Below, in pieces: positions 34,669 to 43,471 of a stretch of DNA of 64,000 nt. Position 1 is the first letter of the stretch. Each line of letters starts with the position of its first letter. Source of the DNA: an uncultured Capnocytophaga sp. (GTDB taxonomy: Bacteria; Bacteroidota; Bacteroidia; Flavobacteriales; Flavobacteriaceae); assembly GCF_937936315.1 (NCBI RefSeq), contig NZ_CALGWU010000056.1:62001-126000 (forward strand), written 5' to 3'. The notes under the pieces are model-generated. The model made no database searches. It was not told where the DNA came from and was given only the letters and a program-made list of their open reading frames with translations. The position numbers and the translations under genes are program-made.

Positions 34669-36054
34669 TTACTTGTTATTTACAAAGTAGTGATAGAACC
34701 AAGGAATGGTTTCAATACCTTTGAGGAAGTTGAAAATACCATAGTGTTCGTTGGGCGAGTGGATGGCATCGCTGTCTAAACCAAAACCTAAGAGAATTGA
34801 TTTGCTGCCTAATTCTTCTTCAAAAAGAGCTACAATAGGGATGCTACCGCCTGAACGCACTGGGATAGGCTCTTTGCCGAAGCTCGCTTGGCAGGCTTTT
34901 ACCGCTGCTTGGTAAGCAGGCGTATCGGTAGGGGTTACATAACCTTGTCCGCCGTGGTGAGGGGTTACTTTCACGCGTACTCCTGCAGGAGCGATGCTCT
35001 CAAAGTGTTTGGTGAAGAGTTCGGTAATTTCGTGGTTGTCTTGGTTAGGCACCAAGCGCATTGATATTTTAGCATAAGCCTTACTTGGGATCACGGTTTT
35101 GGCTCCTTGCCCTGTATAGCCGCCCCAAATACCATTTACATCAAGGGTAGGGCGTATAGAGGCACGCTCAGTAGTGGTGTAGCCTTTTTCGCCATATACT
35201 TCATCGATATCTAAGGCTTTTTTGTAGGCTTCGAGTGAGAAAGGTGCTTTTGCCATTTCATCGCGTTCGGCTTGTGAGAGTTCTTCTACTTTGTCGTAGA
35301 AATGCGGAATGGTCACGCGGTTGTTCTCGTCGTGCAAAGAAGCAATCATCTTAGTAAGCACATTGATAGGGTTCGCTACCGCACCACCGTATAAGCCAGA
35401 GTGCAAATCGCGGTTGGCACTAGTAACTTCTACTTCCACATAGCTAAGTCCGCGTAAGCCCGTAGTGATAGAAGGGGTATCGTTAGCCAGCATACCGGTA
35501 TCGGAAATGAGGATGATATCGTTTTTGAGTTTTTCGTGGTTGCGTTTTACAAACCAACTCAAACTTTCGGAACCTACTTCTTCTTCACCCTCAATCATAA
35601 ACTTCACATTGCAAGGCAATACGTTGTTTTTCACCATATATTCAAGGGCTTTCACGTGCATAAACATTTGCCCTTTGTCGTCGCAAGCCCCACGAGCGAA
35701 GATAGCACCATCGGGGTGGATATCGGTTTTTTTGATCACAGGCTCAAAGGGGTCGGATTCCCAAAGCTCGATAGGGTCGGCGGGTTGTACATCGTAGTGC
35801 CCATATACCAATACGGTAGGTAGCGCAGGGTCGATAGTTTTTTCGCCATAGACGATAGGGTAGCCAGGGGTTTCACATATTTCTACCTTGTCGCAACCAG
35901 CCTTTTCTAAGGCGTTTTTTACGGCATCGGCGGTGTTGAGCACATCCTGAGAATAGGCAGCATCGGCACTAATAGAAGGCATTTTGAGCAGTTCTATCAG
36001 TTCCGCAATAAAGCGGTCTTTGTTTTCGTTGATATAATTTTTTACTGAATCCAT
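34669..36054 (-). CDS. M20-family dipeptidase
   Basis: This cytoplasmic zinc peptidase has 461 residues. The metal ligands are visible: His86/Asp88 in YGHYDVQPAD, the bridging Asp in GACDDKGQ (about 125), the general base and ligand in EGEEEVGS (155-162), and the late His in DAIHSPNEHY. The lid domain (about 215-330) carries the dimerisation LHSGLYGGAV loop. It belongs to the M20 group that includes carnosine/Cys-Gly dipeptidases. It is monocistronic, with its promoter overlapping the end of the GH20 gene. Confidence 0.92.
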   Translation of the reverse strand: MDSVKNYINENKDRFIAELIELLKMPSISADAAYSQDVLNTADAVKNALEKAGCDKVEICETPGYPIVYGEKTIDPALPTVLVYGHYDVQPADPIELWESDPFEPVIKKTDIHPDGAIFARGACDDKGQMFMHVKALEYMVKNNVLPCNVKFMIEGEEEVGSESLSWFVKRNHEKLKNDIILISDTGMLANDTPSITTGLRGLSYVEVEVTSANRDLHSGLYGGAVANPINVLTKMIASLHDENNRVTIPHFYDKVEELSQAERDEMAKAPFSLEAYKKALDIDEVYGEKGYTTTERASIRPTLDVNGIWGGYTGQGAKTVIPSKAYAKISMRLVPNQDNHEITELFTKHFESIAPAGVRVKVTPHHGGQGYVTPTDTPAYQAAVKACQASFGKEPIPVRSGGSIPIVALFEEELGSKSILLGFGLDSDAIHSPNEHYGIFNFLKGIETIPWFYHYFVNNK

Positions 36055-36115
36055 TATGTATCGATTAACAATTTACAATTAATAATTTATAAAATAAGAG
36101 TTTTTAAAAGAGCAA

Positions 36116-36145
36116 CAAAGGTACATTATTTTTTTAAAATACCAA
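36116..36145 (-). promoter_or_regulatory. Promoter of the M20 dipeptidase
   Basis: The minus strand has TACCTTTG (36116-36123) with TTG (36143-36145) exactly 19 bases upstream. The TTG lies inside the last codons of the GH20 gene. Confidence 0.55.
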
Positions 36146-38449
36146 AACTTCATCTATAAAAAGCCACGCATCACCGCCTTTAGGAGGGTTTTTTACATTT
36201 TTGAGAGAGAGTTTGATATAGCGAGCATCTTGAGGATTGAATTTCAGGATAAAATCTTTTAAAGAGGGTTTTCCTCTCACTATACAAGGCTCGTTGTGGG
36301 TTGCTACTTCGCGGTAGTTTTTTCCATCGGTTGAAATGGCCACTTCAAATTTTATAGGGAAGTAAATGCCAGCAGCTTGGTAGTCCATAGCGCCTATGCG
36401 GACTTCACTAATGTTGGTATTTTGGTCTAAATCGAGTGTGAGGGTTACATCGTCGCCTAACCAACCGAGCCATTGTCCGTCTAGGAAGTTTTTGCTACCG
36501 CGAACCACATTGGTGAGAGTCATCTCGCCTTGTCCCTGATACTTCTTATGATAGAGCGGACTATAACTCATTTTTTTAGCTATCGCTTTGTGGAATGTTA
36601 CCTCACCAGTGGTAATGGTATTGGTCGCTTTTCCACTGAAAACAGTAGCTTTGAAGGTAGTACTTTCGTTGAAAGGAATAGGTTGGGTGTATTTTTCGGC
36701 TTTTTCTATGGGGGTATCGCCTAAAGCATAGCGAATATCGGCGTTAGGGACTTCACACTCTAATTTTAAGAAAACCTTACCGTTTTGGTTTTCAACGGCA
36801 GGCAACACCTGATACATAGAACGTGCGTATTTTATTTTCATCACATCTAGGCGATCCATAAAGGTTTCGGTACGCTTCACGAAGTTGTCCCAATTTTTTA
36901 AGTTATCGGGTGTCCAACTGATTTCGGAAAAAGCTAACAAGCGAGGGAAGAGCATATATTCCGAATGTTCGGGGGTAGCTATAAATTCAGCCCATAAGTT
37001 AGCTTGGGTACCTAAAACGTTTTTTTGTAGTTCTGGAGTGAGGTTTTCTTTTTCAAGATTGTAGTGGTAGAGTTTTTTAAGTGTTACATAACCGCCATTA
37101 GCGAGAGGCTCATACTCAGGGAGACCTTGATATCTGTTGATATAACAATCACTGGTGAGCACTACAGGGTTGCCTTGTTCGAGGGCTTTTCTGCCTATGT
37201 CGATACCGCGCCAATTCATCACTACCGCATCGTTAGCCAAACCACCGTCCATTATTTCATCCCAACCTACAAGAACACGTCCTTTAGAGACTAAAAATTT
37301 GTCTATTCGTTTGATGAAATAGCTTTGCAATTCGTGAACATCTTTTAAGTGGTTGTCTTTTATACGTTGTTGGCATTTAGGGCATTTTTCCCATTCGGTG
37401 TGATCGGCTTCGTCGCCACCTATGTGAATGTATTTGCTAGGGAATAGCGCCATTACTTCGGTAAGTACATCTTCTAAGAAAGTGAAAGATTCCTCTTGTC
37501 CTGCACAATAGATGTCGATGTTAGGCCATACGGCGCCAGAAGGTACACCTATGGGGCGTTTATGACAAGAGAGTTCGGGATAAGCGGCTATAGCACTCAT
37601 CACGTGGGCGGGCATTTCTATTTCGGGGATTACCGTAATACCACGAGCAGCGGCGTAGGCTACAATCTCTTTGATATCCTCTTGGGTATAGAAACCGCCA
37701 TATTTTTTAGGAGCTGATGCGGGATTGTCAAAGGCATCGGCAGGGTTAGAGGTGCGCTCATCCCATAGTTTATCCTCTTGATCTACGCGCCAAGCACCTA
37801 CTTCGGTAAGTTTAGGGTATTTTTTAATTTCGATACGCCAACCCTCATTGTCTACCAAATGGAAATGAAAAGTGTTGAGTTTGAGCATCGCCATACGGTC
37901 GAGGGTTTTCAGTATATATTCTTTAGAGAAGAAATGACGAGAGACATCGAGCATCAATCCGCGCCAAGGGTATTCGGGTTTATCGTTGATAGTTATAGTA
38001 GGGATGACCCAATTAGCATTAACAGGAGTAGAGCTTTCAAACTCTTTAGGCAAAAGTTGGCGCAGGGTTTCGAGGGCATATATAGCTCCGTTGTAATCGG
38101 CAGCAGCTATGGATATTTTATCAGGTTGAACTACGAGGTTGTAACCTTCTTTAGGCAAAGAATTATCGATAGAGAGAGCGATGTAGTTTGTTTGTACGGT
38201 TTCATTTTTAATAGGCAGTTTGATGCCAGAGGCTTTTTCGAATTGTTTAGCAAAGATTTCAGCGGCAGGGGCTAAAGATTGGTTGCTTACAAAAACGGTT
38301 TCTTTAGTAAATTGAAAGTTTCCATTGTTTAGGGTCATTGATTGGGGTTTAGGGATGATACAGATATCATTTTCGGCAAACTTCACTTGTTGTTTTGGGG
38401 TTTGGCAAGCGAAGGCCAAAAGTGCAGTAATGAATAAAAGTTTTTTCAT
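36134..38449 (-). CDS. Beta-N-acetylhexosaminidase, family GH20
   Basis: The 771-residue lipoprotein (MKKLLFITALLAFAC, Cys15) removes terminal beta-linked GlcNAc/GalNAc from glycans outside the cell. In order: an N-terminal GH20b domain (about 25-155), a catalytic TIM barrel (PWRGLMLDVSRHFFSKEYIL, HLVDNEGWRIEIK) with the catalytic pair Asp346-Glu347 in GGDEADH, a beta region, and a C-terminal F5/8 type C-like discoidin domain (about 640-771, EVRIGAMDYQAAGIYFPIKF). It fits host mucin or glycoprotein foraging. An acetyltransferase gene lies 12 bases upstream, so the two are probably co-transcribed. Confidence 0.94.
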   Translation of the reverse strand: MKKLLFITALLAFACQTPKQQVKFAENDICIIPKPQSMTLNNGNFQFTKETVFVSNQSLAPAAEIFAKQFEKASGIKLPIKNETVQTNYIALSIDNSLPKEGYNLVVQPDKISIAAADYNGAIYALETLRQLLPKEFESSTPVNANWVIPTITINDKPEYPWRGLMLDVSRHFFSKEYILKTLDRMAMLKLNTFHFHLVDNEGWRIEIKKYPKLTEVGAWRVDQEDKLWDERTSNPADAFDNPASAPKKYGGFYTQEDIKEIVAYAAARGITVIPEIEMPAHVMSAIAAYPELSCHKRPIGVPSGAVWPNIDIYCAGQEESFTFLEDVLTEVMALFPSKYIHIGGDEADHTEWEKCPKCQQRIKDNHLKDVHELQSYFIKRIDKFLVSKGRVLVGWDEIMDGGLANDAVVMNWRGIDIGRKALEQGNPVVLTSDCYINRYQGLPEYEPLANGGYVTLKKLYHYNLEKENLTPELQKNVLGTQANLWAEFIATPEHSEYMLFPRLLAFSEISWTPDNLKNWDNFVKRTETFMDRLDVMKIKYARSMYQVLPAVENQNGKVFLKLECEVPNADIRYALGDTPIEKAEKYTQPIPFNESTTFKATVFSGKATNTITTGEVTFHKAIAKKMSYSPLYHKKYQGQGEMTLTNVVRGSKNFLDGQWLGWLGDDVTLTLDLDQNTNISEVRIGAMDYQAAGIYFPIKFEVAISTDGKNYREVATHNEPCIVRGKPSLKDFILKFNPQDARYIKLSLKNVKNPPKGGDAWLFIDEVLVF

Positions 38450-38461
38450 TGGTACTAGTTT

Positions 38462-39586
38462 TTAGGGGTTAAACATTTTTTTAAAAGTAGCTCGACGCGC
38501 AAATATGGTGGGGTCAAAATTTTTCCAGAGTTGTTGGATAGCGATATTTTCTTCGAGTTCGGGGGTGATAACACAGTGAGTCACCTTGTTTTTAGTGAAA
38601 ACATCGTAGTAATAATCGAACAAAAGTGCCGGAATACCTTTACTTTGGTATTCGGGAGCTACTCCAATGAGGTAGAACTCTACAGTATCGTGGTGTTTTT
38701 TGGCTTGCAATAAGTGCCACCAACCCCAAGGGAAGAGTTTGCCTTTGGCTTTTTGTAAGGCTTTGGAAAAAGAAGGCATTACGATAGCAAAACATATCAG
38801 TTTGCCGTCTTTATCTTCAATAAAACGGATGTACTCAGGATTGATAAACGGAATGTATTTCTGTTTGAAATAATCGCGCTGACGGTTGCTCACAGGTACG
38901 TAAGAAGCCAGCTTAGAGTAGGTTTCGTTGTAGAGATCGAACATTGCATCAACGTGCTTGAGCACCTCTTTGGTAGTGGGGGTATCGATAGATTTTACGC
39001 CATAGCGTTTTTTTATAGCTTCGGCTGTTTTTTTGAAGAATTCAGGTTTCGCATTTTTTAATTGGAAAGACATATCAATAAAGCCTTTTTCTTTAGTAAA
39101 CCCTAATTGCTCTAAGTGCTGTTTGTAGTACGGATAGTGATACCACGTCATCATATTAGAGATATGGTCGTACCCCTCGGTGAGCAAGCCCACCTTGTCC
39201 ATACTCGAAAATCCCATAGGACCTTCGATATATTCCAACTGGTATTCGCGAGCTTTTTCGGTTACTTTGTTTAAAAGAGCTTTGGTAACCTCGATATCGT
39301 CAATCATATCAAGCCAACCAAAACGCACTTTTTTTGCGCCTTGTTTGAGGTCGTGTTGGTTTATGATAGCAGCCACACGTCCTACCATTTTACCATTTTC
39401 GTTGTAAGCGCCGTAGAAGAAGGCTTCGGCATTTTCAAACACAGGGTTTTTGGTTTTATCAAAAGAAGCTACTTCATCGTTGATAAGAGGTGGTACCCAA
39501 TAAGGGTGGTTAGGGTATAGAGATAGAGGGAACTTTACAAATTCAGTAAGTTCTTTTTTAGAGGAAAGTTCTTTAATCGATAGCAT
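38462..39586 (-). CDS. GNAT-like acyltransferase, FemAB-related type
   Basis: The 374-residue cytoplasmic protein begins MLSIKELSSKKELTEFVKFP, then LYPNHPYWVPPLINDEVASF, a pattern widespread in Bacteroidetes proteins annotated as GNAT acyltransferases. The C-terminal half has EFYLIGVAPEYQSKGIPALLF, the acyl-CoA binding loop of the GNAT fold. The substrate is unknown. The gene overlaps the upstream barrel gene by 14 bases and is followed after 12 bases by the GH20 gene. Confidence 0.8.
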   Translation of the reverse strand: MLSIKELSSKKELTEFVKFPLSLYPNHPYWVPPLINDEVASFDKTKNPVFENAEAFFYGAYNENGKMVGRVAAIINQHDLKQGAKKVRFGWLDMIDDIEVTKALLNKVTEKAREYQLEYIEGPMGFSSMDKVGLLTEGYDHISNMMTWYHYPYYKQHLEQLGFTKEKGFIDMSFQLKNAKPEFFKKTAEAIKKRYGVKSIDTPTTKEVLKHVDAMFDLYNETYSKLASYVPVSNRQRDYFKQKYIPFINPEYIRFIEDKDGKLICFAIVMPSFSKALQKAKGKLFPWGWWHLLQAKKHHDTVEFYLIGVAPEYQSKGIPALLFDYYYDVFTKNKVTHCVITPELEENIAIQQLWKNFDPTIFARRATFKKMFNP

Positions 39587-40511
39587 TACGTCTGTTTCTT
39601 TTAGCTTTTTTCTTATGGTCTATTTTAGTAGGTTCTACTTTTTCTTTGAGTACTTTTTTGATATAGCTGTTGTGATTGTCGATGCGGTAAGAAGCGCCTA
39701 TCAAGCCCATATAACGCTGAGGTGTGTCTTTCCAGTCAAAGCCTACATCGGCATTGAGTTGCAATTTGTCGGAGGCTAAAAAAGCTACCCCAAGGCGGGT
39801 GATTTGGTCGCGGTATTGCTCGTTATACACTCCTTGTTGTTCGGCAAAGATGCTGAACCATCCGTTGTCTAAGTTATGAGTAAGCGTGAGTATATAGCTG
39901 TATTCGGCGCTTTCTTTTTTCAAGAATCTATCGGCGATGAGGTTGGCTACCACCACCACGCGAGGGATAGGTTCGGCTTGGAAAATAACAGCTACTTTTG
40001 GTGATAGTTGGGGTATCTCCTCATAATAATAACGCTTGTTAGGCAGGAAATTCATGCCAGCATATAGAGCGATAGAGGGAGTGAGGTTTCGCCAGCGGAA
40101 AGAGTTGTTAGCTTTCCAGCTGTGAGCGTTAGGTTTTTCGTCTAAGAAAGCGGGTTTGAACAGTTGATATTTTGCACCGATAGTGTTGTTTACAAAGCCA
40201 AAGTGGGATGAAGAACCATTGTTGTCAAAGGTATAGTCGTAGGCGAGGGTGCCGTTGAGCATTACTTCTAATTGTTCTTTAAAGAAGCCATAGCGCACAG
40301 CGTAATTCACTCCTGTAAAGTTCATAGAAGTGTCGGTTTTTTTATGGTTGCTGCGTTCGTACCACAAGCCTCCTTCGAACTGCAATACGCGAGCCCCTAC
40401 GGCATAGGCACTTTGAGAATTACCGGGGAGATTGGAGTTGATAATCTCAGTGTATTGGGCGGAAGCTGCCATTGGCAGTAGCGCAATTAAGAGTAAGGAG
40501 AGTTTTTTCAT
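39573..40511 (-). CDS. Outer-membrane beta-barrel protein, transporter/MetA-like
   Basis: The Sec signal (MKKLSLLLIALLPMAASAQ) is followed by NSNLPGNSQSAYAVGARVLQFEGGLWYE and many amphipathic beta strands. This matches the Bacteroidetes transporter/MetA-like barrel group, as does 2934-3638. The 312-residue protein ends in a very basic tail (KIDHKKKAKRNRRN), odd for an outer-membrane protein. It is the first gene of the barrel-acyltransferase-GH20 cluster. A TATCTTTG box lies at 40535-40542. Function unknown. Confidence 0.72.
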   Translation of the reverse strand: MKKLSLLLIALLPMAASAQYTEIINSNLPGNSQSAYAVGARVLQFEGGLWYERSNHKKTDTSMNFTGVNYAVRYGFFKEQLEVMLNGTLAYDYTFDNNGSSSHFGFVNNTIGAKYQLFKPAFLDEKPNAHSWKANNSFRWRNLTPSIALYAGMNFLPNKRYYYEEIPQLSPKVAVIFQAEPIPRVVVVANLIADRFLKKESAEYSYILTLTHNLDNGWFSIFAEQQGVYNEQYRDQITRLGVAFLASDKLQLNADVGFDWKDTPQRYMGLIGASYRIDNHNSYIKKVLKEKVEPTKIDHKKKAKRNRRNAID

Positions 40512-40547
40512 TGTAAATAGAATATTTTAGGCGACAAAGATAATAAA

Positions 40548-40599
40548 TAATTACGAATTACGAGTTACGAATTACGAAATTATTACGAATTACGAAGTG
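40548..40599. repeat. AATTACGA stutter
   Basis: Five or six degenerate copies of AATTACGA/AGTTACGA lie upstream of the barrel gene. The same phrase occurs in the modules at 5279, 6553 and 7873. Confidence 0.7.
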
Positions 40600-40704
40600 A
40601 GGTATTAGTCCAAAGATGTTTATTCTACTTAGAGAGGAGAATTTGTAAAAATGGTTTTTTATAAAACAAAATGTTTTTCTATGGAATTTAAGGATAAATA
40701 TATA

Positions 40705-40742
40705 AAAAAGTTGCTTAACAGTATTGTTAAACAACTTTTTTA
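40705..40742 (-). terminator. Rho-independent terminator of pyk
   Basis: On the minus strand AAAAGTTGTTTAACA / TGTTAAGCAACTTTT with one mismatch is followed by a T-run, 22 bases past the pyk stop. Confidence 0.8.
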
Positions 40743-40763
40743 CTCATTATTTGTAACTTGTTA

Positions 40764-42230
40764 TTACTTTTTCTTTTTATTCTCGAAATTTACGGCGCAA
40801 GAGTCGATTTCGGATACACGGAGGGTGTTTACCATTCCTTTGCCTTGCATTGGCATTGACACGAGACTTATCATTATGTCGCCCATATCTACATAACCTT
40901 TTTCGTTGGCAATATGGTTGATGTCCTCAATCAATTCATCGGTAGAAACAAAGCGATCGTAGTAGAAGGTAGTTACGCCCCACAAGAGGTTCAACTGGGT
41001 GAGGATACGCTTGTTAGAGGTGAAAATGAGGATGTGCGAATTAGGGCGGTATGACGAAATACGGAAGGCTGCATACCCACTGTTTGTAAGCGAGGTAATT
41101 ACCTTGGCATTGGTGTCATTAGCCATTTTCGCTGCGTGGAAACAGATCGTATTGGTTACATAACGCAACGAACGTATAAACGGTGTGATGAGAGGAACTT
41201 GGATAAGGTTAGAATCCTCTACACTTTTGATGATGCGAGTCATCTGTTGGATTACTTGCACAGGATATTTACCTACTGAAGTTTCTCCAGAGAGCATTAC
41301 AGCATCGGCACCGTCCATTACCGAGTTTCCTACGTCGTTCACTTCAGCGCGAGTAGGGGTAAGGCTTGAAATCATACTTTCCATCATTTGGGTAGCGATG
41401 ATTACAGGGATGTGGTGAGATTTAGCTTTGTGCACCAATTCTTTTTGGATAAGAGGCACTTCTTCAGCTGGGATTTCTACCCCAAGGTCACCACGAGCAA
41501 CCATAATACCATTACAAGCCGCCATAATCTTATCGATATTTACCAATGCTTCAGGTTTTTCAATCTTGGCGATGATAGGAATTTCGTAACCTGCATTTTC
41601 TTTGATAAGTTCTTTTAGGTCTTGGATATCTTCGGGGTGTCGCACGAATGAAAGTGCAAACCAATCTACCTCTTGAGAAATAGCGAAAAGAGCATCGCGT
41701 ACATCTTTTTCAGTAAGAGCAGGAAGTGATACTTTAGTATTAGGTAAGTTTACCCCTTTTTTAGATTTGAGAGGTCCCCCTTGTACAACTACAGCTACTA
41801 CCTCGTCTTCACGGTTCGTAGATTCCACTTCAAAGATGAGTTTCCCATCGTCTAACAAAATGCGTTCGCCAGGGTTTACATCTTGAGGGAACGCTTTGTA
41901 GTTCATATAGGCGCGTTCTTTAGTACCTACAAAAGGTTCACCAGTAACGAAAGTTACGCGGTCGCCAGGGTATACCACAGCATCGTCTTCCATTACCCCA
42001 ACGCGCAATTTAGGTCCTTGGAGGTCGGCGAGGATAGCGGTATGAAAACCGTGTTCTTCGTTGATTTGGCGAATCATCTTGATGCGGTTGCGCACATCGT
42101 CGTAATCGGCGTGTGAGAAGTTAATACGGAAGACGTTCACGCCCGCCGCCATCATATCTTTTATTACCTCAGGGCTTTCGGTAGCGGGGCCTAAGGTAGC
42201 TACGATCTTTGTTTTTTTTGTATTTAACAT
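40764..42230 (-). CDS. pyk: Pyruvate kinase
   Basis: This enzyme converts phosphoenolpyruvate and ADP to pyruvate and ATP in glycolysis. The 488 residues show the family landmarks in order: KIVATLGPATESPEVI, FRINFSHAD, LADLQGPKLRVG, the B domain (about 70-170), IAKIEKPEALVN, VARGDLGVEIP, ATQMMESM and SGETSVGKYPV. The C-terminal regulatory domain is present. The last residues (FENKKKK) are basic. The start overlaps the IPExxxVDY gene by 7 bases, so the two are translated together. Confidence 0.97.
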   Translation of the reverse strand: MLNTKKTKIVATLGPATESPEVIKDMMAAGVNVFRINFSHADYDDVRNRIKMIRQINEEHGFHTAILADLQGPKLRVGVMEDDAVVYPGDRVTFVTGEPFVGTKERAYMNYKAFPQDVNPGERILLDDGKLIFEVESTNREDEVVAVVVQGGPLKSKKGVNLPNTKVSLPALTEKDVRDALFAISQEVDWFALSFVRHPEDIQDLKELIKENAGYEIPIIAKIEKPEALVNIDKIMAACNGIMVARGDLGVEIPAEEVPLIQKELVHKAKSHHIPVIIATQMMESMISSLTPTRAEVNDVGNSVMDGADAVMLSGETSVGKYPVQVIQQMTRIIKSVEDSNLIQVPLITPFIRSLRYVTNTICFHAAKMANDTNAKVITSLTNSGYAAFRISSYRPNSHILIFTSNKRILTQLNLLWGVTTFYYDRFVSTDELIEDINHIANEKGYVDMGDIMISLVSMPMQGKGMVNTLRVSEIDSCAVNFENKKKK

Positions 42231-42694
42231 TCTTGTAAAATCTGTTTATATTTATAATCTAGTGTATCGGCATCGATAGTATAAGCGGTAGTAGCAGGTA
42301 TTTCGGATATTTTAGAGAGCAATGTTGCTAAATCCATACGCCTTTCGGTGTCAATTTTTAGAAAGTAGTCTACTTTTTTATATTTGTCTATTAAGTAGAT
42401 AAGAGAGGTAGTACTCTCGAAAAGCGAAAGGGATTGCATTTCTTTCTCAATTAGCAGTTTGTTGCCTATGCAGTGCCAAGCTATTCCTAACAAGGGGTTT
42501 TCCCAAAAGTAATACGAAAAATATTTACCTGAAACTGTGTCTAACAAACTTGCTTTTTGGTTTTCTTTAGCCAATTGCAATTGCAGAATTTTGTTCAGAA
42601 AATAAGCCAAGCGATAGTCGTCTAAAGCTGAATGTACTGCGATGAGCTTGTAATCACAAGGTAAAACATCTAGTAATTTAAGTACTGCTGCCAT
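42224..42694 (-). CDS. IPExxxVDY-family protein
   Basis: The 156-residue protein belongs to a Bacteroidetes-specific family found directly upstream of pyk. The opening (LLDVLPCDYKLIAVHSALDDYRLAYFLNK) is typical. The name-giving motif is weak here: SEIPATTAYTIDADTLDYKY only loosely keeps IP and DY. Function is unknown; overlap with pyk suggests a link to glycolysis control, which is inference. Its promoter carries an AATTAGCA repeat. Confidence 0.85.
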   Translation of the reverse strand: MAAVLKLLDVLPCDYKLIAVHSALDDYRLAYFLNKILQLQLAKENQKASLLDTVSGKYFSYYFWENPLLGIAWHCIGNKLLIEKEMQSLSLFESTTSLIYLIDKYKKVDYFLKIDTERRMDLATLLSKISEIPATTAYTIDADTLDYKYKQILQEC

Positions 42695-42714
42695 AGTTCT
42701 TCACTTTCAGGCGG

Positions 42715-42745
42715 CAAAGATACAAACTAATTAGCGAATTAGCAA
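42715..42745 (-). promoter_or_regulatory. Promoter of the IPExxxVDY-pyk operon
   Basis: The minus strand has TATCTTTG (42715-42722) with TTG (42743-42745) 20 bases upstream, inside the AATTAGCA repeat. It lies 21 bases before the ATG. Confidence 0.6.
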
Positions 42746-42832
42746 ATTAGCGAGTTAGAAAATTGTTTTGGCACGGTTTTTGGAATATAGTAATAAATTA
42801 ATTTAGAAATCGCTATTATATTATATATTCTA

Positions 42833-42866
42833 AGGCGCGTTGCTGTGATAGTAACGCGCTTTTTTA
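42833..42866. terminator. Strong hairpin just after the barrel gene
   Basis: GCGCGTTGCT / AGTAACGCGC with a short loop lies a few bases past the stop of the 42869-43468 gene. The T-run is on the plus side although the gene is on the minus strand, so it may act as a 3' stabiliser or weak terminator. Confidence 0.55.
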
Positions 42867-42868
42867 TT

Positions 42869-43468
42869 TTAGAATCGGATGCCAAAACCTATGCCTAAAG
42901 TGCGGTATTCTACTGTATCGGGGATTTCATCGGCAAGAATGGGTTTGCCCACCTCAAAACTTGTATATGAGGCATCTATCAATACACTTACAGTGAATGC
43001 ATCTTCTACAGCAATAGGGATACTCAATCCTATTTTAGCTTCGCCAAAAGAAGCCTTTACTTGTTTGCTCAGCGGGATAAAACCAGATAGTTGTCCGTAA
43101 ATATCGGCATAAGAAGCCTGAGGGAGCATTCCTCTAACAACGATTCCTGCTTTTAAGGCAGTGGTTACGGGAGCTCTGAAATGGTGAATCCCCACAATAC
43201 CTCCTACAGCAAAAGAATGGGTGAGTAGGTAATTAGCTGAAAGATCGGTGGAATAAATTACTTTTTCTTTAAACTTGTGTTCTTTTCCATAAGAAGCATC
43301 TCTACCCAAATGGTCTATAAAATGAACCCCATAAGTATAAGTAGCTTTTTCTTTTCTGGGGATATTTAGATGAGCACTTGCTTGGAAAAACCATCTTTCG
43401 TCAAAGAAATCTTGAGCGAGAAGCATTGAGGGCAATAAGAAAACTGCAATGTAAAGGATATTTTTCAT
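42869..43468 (-). CDS. Small outer-membrane beta-barrel protein
   Basis: The signal peptide (MKNILYIAVFLLPSMLLAQ) is followed by about eight to ten amphipathic strands (YTYGVHFIDHLG, SFAVGGIVGIHHF, FTVSVLIDASYTSFEV) and a C-terminal TLGIGFGIRF with terminal Phe, as in outer-membrane barrels. It has 199 residues; the function is unknown. The UDP-sugar dehydrogenase gene ends 3 bases before it, so they share an operon. Confidence 0.7.
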   Translation of the reverse strand: MKNILYIAVFLLPSMLLAQDFFDERWFFQASAHLNIPRKEKATYTYGVHFIDHLGRDASYGKEHKFKEKVIYSTDLSANYLLTHSFAVGGIVGIHHFRAPVTTALKAGIVVRGMLPQASYADIYGQLSGFIPLSKQVKASFGEAKIGLSIPIAVEDAFTVSVLIDASYTSFEVGKPILADEIPDTVEYRTLGIGFGIRF

Positions 43469-43471
43469 TTG